Assembly: GCA_037367355.1 (NCBI GenBank)
Contig: CM074695.1
Span: 2,914,001 to 2,978,000 of the forward strand
Reading direction: 5' to 3'
Length of the DNA: 64,000 bases
From: Neoscytalidium dimidiatum
Taxonomy: Eukaryota > Ascomycota > Dothideomycetes > Botryosphaeriales > Botryosphaeriaceae
Shown here: piece by piece, positions 54,979 to 64,000 of the stretch
Position numbering within the stretch: position 1 is the first letter of the stretch
How the letters are laid out: every line of letters begins with the position of its first letter
Notes under the pieces: model-generated
Seen by the model: the letters and a program-made list of their open reading frames with translations, nothing else
Databases searched by the model: none
What the model was told of the DNA's origin: nothing
Program-made: the position numbers and the translations under genes

Positions 54979-57900
54979 CTACTTGCGCAGCTTGAGCATC
55001 ACATACGGCACCTCGACGTCTTCCTCCGTCTTATCCTCCGCCGTGATCTCGAAGATGACGTTCTTTTGGTGCTCTGGGATCTTCTTCCTGGAAATAGTCT
55101 CGACGAGCTCGCTCAACCTGTGGAGAAGCAAAGTTAGTCCTCACTTGCATGAGCTCTGTTAAATGTACTTACTTAAGAGGTAGCCTGTCCTTCAGCTTGC
55201 TGGGGGGGTAGAAGCTGGCGTACAGCAAGCTAACACCAGAGCTAATCATCGTGATGCTCAGGCCCTTCTTCTCGAAGTCGGCCAGGAAATCCTTCAGCGG
55301 CACGTCTTCCACCTCGAATCGGTCCCAGAGCTTGTCGATCGTAACCTCGCCGTCATGGCCCTGGTACTTGCCCTTAGGGCTGGCGATCGGTTCACTGAAG
55401 CCGAAGAATGGAAGTGCAAGGTTAACGAAACCATTCTTGTACTGCTCGATGTCCGTCTTGCCATCAAGGATCTTGTACAGCTCCAGATTGACAAGACCAG
55501 TGACAAGTGCAGTAGTCGTTGCGATCGCGGGAATGATCTTTCCAGCAATGAACTTCGTCTTGTGGCGATCAGCCGGCTGGATCTTGTAGTTCTCTGCACG
55601 GAGGTTGCTAGCAGCCGTGATGAAGTCGATGTGGAAGTTAGTGTCATCATCTTTCTCGAACTCCACAGGCTCAAGCTTGAAGCCCGCAAGCGACTTCGGA
55701 GCCGGAAGCGACTCAACAATCTTCGAAAGCTCTGAATCGTCACCCGAGCTGCTGTTGGCGTTCGGGTCAGGGTCGTTGTCGCTGGCCTGGATCTTGACGC
55801 CAGGGTCAGGCTTGAAATCAGGGACGATCATGTTATCTAGGACTTTCAGGTACTGCTCCCTGGTAACACCCTTAGTGCTGATCTTGTAGTTGAAGGCGTG
55901 CAAGTTGGCGGCGGCCTCGATGAACTTGAAGTGAGTAGGATTATTCGGGTCGAACTTCAACGGATCAGGCGCACGCTTCGGACCGGACCAGAAAGGCTGG
56001 CCACTTGACGTCTTGGAATCCTTCGGGAAGTTGTACAGCAGTTGGGCAATGTTGTTGTTGTACTGCTTCTCAAACTGGTGCCTCGCCCAGACAATGCAGT
56101 CCTCAAAGGTAAGGGGCTTGTCCGTGACCAGGAAGTCACGAAGAGTCTCCAGAGTCTGCTTCTCATTGCCCGACTGCTTAAGCGCACTGCCCAGGTAGTT
56201 CGGCTGAGAGAGGTACATGTTAACCACCTCTGCCGGCTGCGCGAAGTAGCTGTGGAAAAGGTCCTTGGCCCAAGCGATTGTGTGCTCGATCCTGTTCGGG
56301 AAGCTCTTGAGCGTGCACATGGGAAACGACTGCTCTGGGGGATCCTGAGAGCTCGAGTACGATTCAGTGATGTGCGGGAGAACGACCTGGGTGTTACCCT
56401 TGGTTCCGAGAGTGCCGCTATCCAACAGAGGCTTGCGGAAGAACACGCAGCGACGGTCAACGTAGGTGCGAGCTTCCACATTGTCCAAAGCGTTCGTCAC
56501 CGCGGTCAAATTGTTCCAGAAGTCTTCGTTGAAGATCTCCTCAGTGTCAGGACCGACTCTCTCCCTCATTGTAACAATATGACCCTTCAGATCGGGGTTC
56601 ATTGCCTGAACAGCTTCCGCCGCACAGTCGCTCTTCAATTTTCCAACGTCCTTAGGTCTGAAAAGAAACTGGCGGTTGAGGTTGCTCTTTTCAATCTGAT
56701 CCATGTCCGTCACCCAGATCTTGCCCTCCGGACCAGTTGCTACACCCATCATCGCCCAGTTCTTAAGCATCTCGCAACCGATAGCGCCAGCACCAACCAA
56801 GAATTCCTTGACATTAGAAATCTTTTCCTGGAACTCCTTTCCGAATACGGCAATTTGCCCATCGTAACGGGTGCCAAGGGGCTTGCACAGCTCCTCTGAA
56901 CGCTTTGTCGATGCGGGAAGAGACTCGAGTGAGTCAAAGTACAGCCACTGGACAATGGGGTGGAACTTTCCGGAGACCGACTTCAACACCTCCTGCGCTG
57001 CCAGGCCACCATAGAAAGCAGCAATAGGGCTGATATCACCACGTGCCTGGTAGCTGAGCTCCCTGATGATCTTCTCATCCAGCTCCACTTGCTCTTCACT
57101 CTGAGAAGCAAGACTTTGAGCGATCTTAAAGACCTCGGCAGCATCAGCATCGTTGTGCGGCCTGGGAAATTCGCCATTGTGTTGCTCCGCGAACGCATGG
57201 AGAGCTTGGATTCCCACGTGGAGCTGCGCCGGGCGGTCAAACTTGGCGAAGTCGGAAATCAACAGAGTTGGCTTCTTCAATTGCTGGCTGAACGGTTCAA
57301 AGTCCAGGATCTTAGGCATCTTGACCTGGTGATACAACCCTCCACGCTGGTATTGACCCAAGCCAGAAACGTCACCGATATTAAAGGTGTATGGGCCCGT
57401 CACTTTGATCTTGCGGGGAGCGCAGTCATTCAGACCCTCCATACCCTCGATCTCAGAGAAAGTGACAAAGTCGCCGTCCTCGAGACCGTGCCGTGTCTCA
57501 TCCAGAGCGGATACGTTGCCTTCGTCGTCGATGCCTGCCACAATGCCGCTGACGGCGTTCTCACCATTAGGGTCTCCGCAAGTGAAGTTCTTTCCAAAGT
57601 CCGTGAAGATGGTACCAAACAGACCGTATGTATCAGTGATGACGACATAGATGCCGTTATTGTGGCAGTAGTCGGCGATGACGAGTTGGTCGCGTAGCGG
57701 CGTGTCGGTCAGGACGACACACTGGAACTGCTTTAACTGAGATAGGTCCGAGGTCAAGTCCTTGCCGAGGAACTCGTTGACAGGTACGTAAGGGTTTAGT
57801 TCGGAAACGCGAGGGACCGTGACGGCGGCACGCGGCTTGCCGACGTCCTCGGGGTGCAGGAAGAATTGGGCGGATAGGTCTTGAATCGTGGCGGGCTTGG

Positions 57901-58120
57901 GATCGTAAAGCGTGAGAGATTTGACACCAGCAAGGGCAATGTTCTTTGCGATCTCGACGCCGAGGCCGCGCAGGCCGACGATGAGGATGTTAGAAGAGCC
58001 CATGCGCTTCATAGCCTCATGGCCAAGCACGTAGAGCTGCCTGCTATACAGCGACTCGTCGATCTCACCGGCGGCATCCTTGAGCTGCTCCGCAGCTGCA
58101 GACGGGTTGTCAATCTGCAT
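54979..58120 (-). CDS. uba1: Ubiquitin-activating enzyme E1, Uba1
   Basis: Exons 58120..55173 and 55117..54979 (minus strand) give 1028 residues starting [12 protein letters not shown]. The inactive adenylation half begins at [21 protein letters not shown]; the active half has [19 protein letters not shown]. The catalytic Cys is at about residue 602 in [12 protein letters not shown]. The ubiquitin-fold domain ends [10 protein letters not shown], encoded by the last exon after a 55-nt intron. Uba1 activates ubiquitin for E2 enzymes. An alternative 5' structure is attractive: ATG ACG at 58252..58247, a 120-nt intron with GTAAGC, then entry at 58126, giving an N-terminus MTDKMQIDN. An in-frame basic, non-AUG extension lies further upstream (see findings). 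Confidence 0.96.
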
Positions 58121-58126
58121 CTTATC

Positions 58127-60231
58127 CTTAAACAAACGTGTGAGCAGTGAGTTGACATAGCACTACAGAAAGAGTCAAGTATAGGCGGCTTTGCAAACAG
58201 CAGCGAGGTTTGCTGCGCGGGGCAGCAGTCCGGATAGCTAGCTTACCGTCATGACTTTCTTGACTGGACTCCCAAGGTCCTCGATGGATGGCTTTCTTTT
58301 CCCCAGCTTGACCGCTCCGTTGGTGTTGGTGTCCAGCGTCGCGGGGTGTGGCGATGAGGACGATGACGTTGTGTCGCGGTGGGGCGGAATCGTGACGTGC
58401 AGCGCGGTATTTAGGACGGAAGCAGGGTGAAGTGCGGACGAGGAGTGGTATCGTCCGGGCAAGCGTTGTGTAGAGAGCGTGGGGAGGGGGTGTTGATGTT
58501 GAGAGAGGAGCAGAAGAGCTGCGGCGAGCGTCACAGCAGCAGCCGACAGGCAGGGCTGGGAAGCTGCAGCGATTACACAATCAGCCCCACCTCATCGCTG
58601 CCTGGGGCATCAAAACCGGCAACCACCAAAGCATTTGTCAAATGACACCGTCGACCGTCATCATTCACTCGACCTTCGATACTGTTCCACAGCGTTGAGA
58701 ATTATTTTATTACCAGTGTCTCCCCATCTACCACAGAATCCACCTTGGTTATTACTCATGAATCTTGTCTCTGTAGCTGTATCTGCCTCAGGAATCGCGA
58801 ATGCCGTCAGTGATGCTTTCAAATCTGCCTTGCGCTGAGTCTCATACGCGATCAGGACGCTCTGACAAATTCGAACGTCAAAAATAAAACTTGTGTGAGT
58901 GCTCGGGCGACCGTCGCAGAAACGGAATCCGAGTTTTCACACACATTTCGGCCACCACATATTCATAGTCCGCCTAGTTTCTCCATAAAATAGTTCAAGT
59001 GTAGTATTCACGAGGTTAGATCGAGAGTAGTGATAAGAGAAGTGATGTTGCGCTGCGGCACGCCCAGTTTGAGACGGCTGGAACGCGGCATGTGACGCAG
59101 AGGTCTGCTGGGTCAGCTCCTGAAATTTCATAGTGCCGATTGATATCGCGACAGATAAGAAATGCGTTCATACAGAAATCTCGTCAGGCATGGTTGTTAT
59201 ACAGTTGAGCAACACAGACGTGTGGCTCAGACGATTTTGTCGGAATCACAGCAAGGCATCAGACCGTAGCAGGCTGCATCAACTCATCCTGAGGAGCACT
59301 CGGCCCATTGCTGCATCTCAACAGATCCACTGAGTGGGTAAAAAATCAGCAGAGCGTGAGAGCGCGCTGGCGGACAGGTGACGGATGGCCAGTGCCGAAG
59401 CGCAGTGCAGACTTGAGACACGATGGCCGAAACGGCGCACCTGCCAACTCGTAGATACGAGGAAATTGCAGCTCGTCGGTGTTGAGGTTGAGGTAGAGGT
59501 ACAAGGCCGAAGACACGGGCAGGATGGTGGCGCAGGTGCACTGGCCTAGCGAGATCGGAGGTCAGCGTCTGTCTTTAGGAGTAGCGGAATAGTGTGGAAG
59601 AACACAGAGAGTGGTGAGAGCGGGCTTGGAGAGGGCTGAGAAGCGGGCCGGGAGGGGGCCCAGCCAAGGATCAGCAAGGCGACTTAGCGACGGCGGGCGG
59701 CAAGCATAGGCCACCAGCTTCCCCAAAGCAGCAGGGGCGGCCATCACGCCCGGCGGACATATGCCCCGCTATCTCCTTCCCTGACGCCGACACTCGCCGC
59801 TGGCTCCCTCGCCTTGCCTATATCCTTCAAGTCTTGCCTGGCCTGCAAGCTGTTCCGCTGACCTGCCCGCTCGTTCGCTAAGGACCGACCCCGTTCCACG
59901 GTTCCGCCGACCCTGCAGCGCACGGATCTTCAGCCGCCGCCGCAATCACATGCTTGGATTTGAGCCCCTCTGACGGCCCTCTCCTATACGCCGCATCACT
60001 CCAGCTTCACTCGACATATCCTCCTCAGCCTCATTGACGGGCCACCCGTACTTCAACGTGAGTAGTCTTTGCAAGCCAGCACTTTCACCAACCGACCCGC
60101 CTCTACGCCTCCTGAGGCCTTGGCTTGGTAGCTCCCGAGAACGGCCTCCGAAATTTCATACCCATGTCTAAAACCCACTACGTCTTTCGTCATCTCGCGG
60201 CAGCTTCCAGAGCTAACCCAAGTTAAAGGAA
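58127..60231. other. Intergenic, UBA1 5' region and F-box gene promoter
   Basis: Up to about 58250 this includes the probable UBA1 5' intron, with 5'UTR or N-terminal extension beyond. The rest has short open frames without motifs. The last 450 bp before 60232 are C-rich and leader-like, with possible 5'UTR introns. Confidence 0.45.
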
Positions 60232-61962
60232 ATGCCTTCTTTTCTTGACTTATCGAACGAGCTTCTACATGAAATTCTGTTCAAGGTCGATCCTGGAGAC
60301 CTTAGCCGTGTGTCGCAATGCTGCCGTTCCTTGCACACCTTCATAAGCGACAATGAACTCCTCTGGAAAGAGCAATACCTCGCGTATTTCGTCAGTGTTG
60401 TCTAACGTGTCATGTCGCTCATCCAACTGACCATTGACGAAGGATGATCCACGTGAGCAACAGCCAGACCCCAAAGTATCTTGGCAAGGCGAGCTTTCCA
60501 GAATGTGGAAGCTGAACTTGCTGCTTACTTCACAAAATTCCGATGTCAAAGTAATTACAGCAACAACGTTGTGTGTCCGTAAGCTGACTATTTTCAGAAA
60601 ACAAATTTCCCCTTCATTGCTTCCGCAATAGACGATCTGCTAGCTACATCAGCCTCTGGTCAACCTTCTTCAACTGCCGACTTCTTGCGGCGGCATTTTG
60701 ACGAGTCTCGCTCAGCAAACAGGGATACCATTCTGTGTGGTTCCTCTCTATTCAATCGGGCTGGCAGCGAGGATCAGCAACCTTACCTTGATGAGCATGA
60801 CCGTCAGATGAGTGCCAAGCTCCATGTACTCCACGGTGTGCCCATGGAGCCTTCGAGAAGAGGAGCAAACCCTATACACAGCTATGCCAGGTCCCGAGTC
60901 TATGATCTCCGCCGATACACGGATGACACCTTGTGGGGCCCTTTCATGGATGATGGTTCCCAGAGAGTAGACTGGGAAAACTTGGAGAGCATCATGATCG
61001 TCCTGTCTCACAACATTCATCGTTTCTGTGAGCGAACTTACGGTCGATTTCGCCCGATTTGGAATGTACCTTTTGCCGGAGTCTCTACGAACAGCTTCCG
61101 AAGCAAGCCTCCCTTTAGACTGGATGACGACGAGGACAGTGATTCCGGCCTCTGGGAAGCCATGCACATCATCACTCCGGCAACCTCGAGCGATTCACCC
61201 AGCTTTCAACGCGTGGACTCGCTGCTAAACCATTCCGGTACGAGTTTGGAAGATCAGGATCCGTATGGTGTCACTGGCACATGGGCAAGAATTGTCTGCT
61301 TCCTTGACTATACTGATCTTTATCAATTCAACTTCGAGAACGAATCCATTCCGCACGACCAACCTAGGGAACCAATTGCCACTCAAGAAGCCATTCGTTT
61401 TATCACTCTCAACCTCCGTGTCAGAAGAATCGAGCCGCCTGGCCCTGGAGATGGGCAGGCGCTTCCGGTAGTGCATTTCACCGGCACTTCCCGTTCCATG
61501 CATGCCTCGTGGGATCCCAATGCCAATTCTAAGATCAGAGGTGTGTAGAGAGGTCGTGTCGCAGTTCGTGCACGACTAACAAGTACAACAGGCACTGTGA
61601 GGTTGACGCCTGAAGGACACGTCCGATGGACATCATTCTCCATTTTCCACGGGTAGGGTCCTCAAGCTTTGTTGAGGGTCGCTCAAAACGATTGGACGGC
61701 TAACTGGTAGGCAACAGTGAGGAACGTTGGCGAAGCGAGTGCATACAGATAGGGGGGCTACGATCCGCACGAGGAATGCTCGGGACGTGGTTCGACAAGT
61801 ATGTTATTTGCCATCTACTGCACTGTCAGCACTTTGACGACACGCTGAACAATTTCCAGGGACTACAGTCCTGAGGGACCCGCTGGCCCCACGGCTTTCT
61901 GGAAAATATCTGACAGTCTTATCAAAAGCGATCATCATCCGCCGCTCCTCCCCTTGTCCTGA
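60232..61962 (+). CDS. F-box domain protein
   Basis: Six exons, 60232..60390, 60443..60550, 60598..61540, 61592..61652, 61718..61798 and 61860..61962, give 484 residues in continuous frame. The F-box is residues about 1-45 (MPSFLDLSNELLHEILFKV, then LSRVSQCCRSLHTFISDNELLWK). The remainder resembles a fungal F-box group ending in FHGEERWRSE-type, GSARGxLGxWFDKDY-type and PAGPTAFWK segments; here GEERWRSECIQIGGL, RSARGMLGTWFDKDYSPEG and PAGPTAFWKISD. As an SCF substrate receptor it would bind Skp1 through the F-box and recruit targets for ubiquitination. Intron 1 has a GTCAGT donor. The target is unknown. Confidence 0.9.
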
Positions 61963-62646
61963 TGAGTCTTCAAGTAAGTCAAATGGTGCGTTGTGTAACG
62001 GGTCGAAGTGTGGTCGGCAATTGCGGAGGCCCCAGAGAGAAGATTTTCGCCTGTGTCGGTTGACTTGCAAGGGGATTCGATGAACGAGATCGGGTCGCGA
62101 AAGCAGCACGAGCGCTGTCCGTCGGTCCATTGGAAATAGGCGCGTGATTTGACGGAATCTCAAGGTTTTCAATGGAACTGGCGTCAATCCGGCTTTCGAT
62201 TAGCAGTCGGACGGCGATGGCTTGGGGATGAAGGCGGGGCTCCGGCGTAGTCAGATGCAAAGCTGAGATTTTCGACCCATGCAAGAGAAGACAGTAGAGA
62301 AAGCAGCACCCTCTACAACCAACAATGAGCATGAAGATCCTGCAACAGAGCTGTTGGCTTTTAGCTTGCAAAGGAAAGATACGAGTGAGCCCATTCACGT
62401 TTGAGACCAAGATCGTCTAGCGCGCAGCCACTAGGATGGCACGGTAGCATCATCAACCGACCGGGCCCCGGCCGCCGCACATCAGCACCAAGTCTACACC
62501 GAATGCGGCAATCCGACTAAGGCTTTCCACTGGCGGTTACAGTTAACTAAAGGCAACCTCTTCGAGCATCTAACGGTCTGTCCGTCGCGTACATTCGCCT
62601 CGTAGCCGAGGACGGCCCCCCCGAGGACGCGTACACCGGTCAATCA
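61963..62646. other. Intergenic, promoter of the Zn2Cys6 gene
   Basis: No gene supported; minus-strand open frames have no motif. Confidence 0.5.
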
Positions 62647-64000
62647 ATGGCGAGCACCGCGGGCATGCCGCCTAAACGGCCCCGTATCAGCGCCGCTAAG
62701 AGCCGGACGGGCTGTATCACCTGCAAGTAAGTGTCCTCGTACTCTTCCAATGTCAACCTGGATCATGCCTGATGCAGTAGCTGACATTTAGCCAAGAAAC
62801 CGCCGCGTCAAGTGCGACGAGCAGAGGCCTGAGTGCGATAGGTAAGGCCGGATCCTTTCCGGAATCAGGATTGCCATGGGGGATGGGCAACATCATAAGA
62901 GCGTGACCGCGGCCGCGGCCGCATAGGGAGTTCCGAACGGCTCCGTTCTGCTCTCCGTCCCTGAACTCACCCGGTCCCAAGTGCTCACCCGTCTTCACTT
63001 CACAGATGCATCAGCAGCGGCCGGATATGCTTTGGCTACGCGACGGGCCCGAAAAGGCCAGCCGAGCCGGAGGCTGCTTCCTCAGGGCGCTCGGCTAATG
63101 CGACTTTCGAACCCATCACCCGGCAGCTCTTTGATTCCTGCGGCACTCCCGAGGAAAGGCGGGCCCTGGACTTCTTCTTTTCGCGCACTGCACCTCAGCT
63201 CTCGGGATACTTCGATGCGACCTTCTGGAGCCGGCTTGTGTTACAGTTCGGCAAATGCGAGCCCGCCGTGCGGCATGCTCTGATGGCTGTCAGCTCGGCC
63301 CACGAGCAGGCTGAGGTAGCAGCTCGGGGGCTAGAGGTATCAGACGGCTCTCGAGGGCGCTTCACGCTGAAGCAGTACAACAAAGCAATCGCTCGCCTAT
63401 CCGAGCAGGCACACGGTGGACCCCAGCCGAGCCGCACGCTACTGCTGACGTGCGTCCTTTTCGTGTGTCTAGAATTCCTGCGCGGCGACACTCACATGGC
63501 CATGACACACACGCTCAATGGACTCAACATCCTGAATTCCTGGCAGGCTGACGTGGCGAAACAGAAGCAAAGGGGCTACTCAGACTACCAGAGGAAGGAG
63601 GAGGACTTTGTGAACGAAAACTTGACCCCGATCTTCTGCCGGCTCAGCGTCATCTCCACTCTTTTAGGAAAACCCACCCCAATCGTCCACTCGCGCTCTC
63701 CGTCAATGGATGGCAGCGAATCGCCGTCCCTGGTGGCTGCGAGCTCTTTCAAGACCCTCAACGAGGCCAGGAATGCGCTCATTGACATTCAGAATTCGAG
63801 TCTGCGTTTCATGTGGGCGACCATGGAGAAGAAGTACAAGGGCACCATTGCCATGACCGAGATACTCGAACAGGTCCGCCTGGAGATGAGACTAGCAGAG
63901 TGGTATCGCGCGCTGGAAGAGTTGGAGAGGCAGTACGAAAAGCGACCGCAAGGTCAGACCAGCGCGCAGGCAAGGCAGGCAGAAGAGGACGGCCTGATTA
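62647..64000 (+). CDS. Zn(II)2Cys6 transcription factor (partial, runs off window)
   Basis: Exons 62647..62726, 62797..62841 and 63006 to the window edge, all in frame with no stop in the visible 994 bases of exon 3. The DNA-binding domain spans the three exons: C-IT-C-KNRRVK-C-DEQRPE-C-DR-C-ISSGRI-C, a perfect Cx2Cx6Cx6Cx2Cx6C cluster, preceded by a basic PPKRPRISAAKSR. The following region (FEPITRQLFDSCGTPEERRALDF, FDATFWSRLVLQF, AVRHALMAVSSAHE, then LLTCVLFVCLEFLRGD) is the usual middle homology region of fungal Zn2Cys6 regulators. The splice sites in the zinc cluster are at conserved-looking positions. Intron 2 is 164 nt and carries a GC-rich NotI-like repeat. Regulated genes are unknown. 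Confidence 0.92.

Noticed and set aside
56042..56899. 285-residue plus-strand frame over UBA1
   Set aside because: Antisense shadow; the sense strand carries the E1 motifs.
1..64000. tRNA, rRNA, CRISPR or intact transposon
   Set aside because: I looked for B-box-like GTTCRANNC signals, spaced direct repeats, and reverse transcriptase or transposase motifs, and saw none that hold up.

Overview
This window reads as nuclear DNA of a filamentous ascomycete (Pezizomycotina; a Dothideomycete is plausible but is only an inference). The evidence is short GT-AG introns (mostly 50-120 nt), single-copy eukaryotic housekeeping genes on both strands, a cytoplasmic dynein heavy chain with a single intron, a secreted AA9 polysaccharide monooxygenase, a Zn2Cys6 transcription factor and several fungal NLR-associated SesA-type domains. 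I saw no tRNA, rRNA, CRISPR array or intact transposon. Exon joins were worked out by hand from splice motifs, reading-frame continuity and family similarity.

Layout. 0.4-5 kb: an AA9 LPMO, the U5 snRNP protein Dim1/Dib1, then a decayed protein-kinase fragment. 5.5-9.8 kb: an HSL-type alpha/beta hydrolase, a small Cys-rich protein, a Myb/SANT-like protein. 11.4-18.8 kb: a dense housekeeping block with Emp24 (p24 cargo receptor), LSm8, a PITH-domain protein, Vps20 (ESCRT-III) and Rix7 (AAA ATPase of 60S biogenesis). Vps20 and Rix7 are divergent from a shared 297-bp gap. 20.3 kb: a small uncharacterised ORF. 21.5-34.6 kb: the 4355-residue dynein heavy chain.

34.6-48.5 kb is accessory: gene-poor, AT-richer and variable. 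It holds a cluster of at least seven related loci (36.2, 38.2, 39.7, 42.0, 43.1, 44.7 and 45.6 kb). Two carry a full or truncated SesA-type (HeLo-like-related) helical domain, and a third keeps a remnant. Six of the seven share a 14-residue repeat that fits N-x-[AS]-x5-Q-[ILV]-N-G-x-[VIF], and the seventh has a diverged version. The repeat sits either as a C-terminal pair at a fixed 31-33 residue spacing or as a single copy upstream of a C-terminal membrane segment. This looks like an amyloid-type signalling motif attached to cell-death or NLR-associated domains. No NLR sensor is visible here, and this is the most interesting part of the window.

48.5-64 kb returns to conserved genes: a vanillyl-alcohol-oxidase-type flavoprotein, a 623-residue disordered protein with an internal duplication, Nbp35 (cytosolic Fe-S assembly), Uba1 (ubiquitin E1), an F-box protein, and a Zn2Cys6 transcription factor that runs off the right edge.
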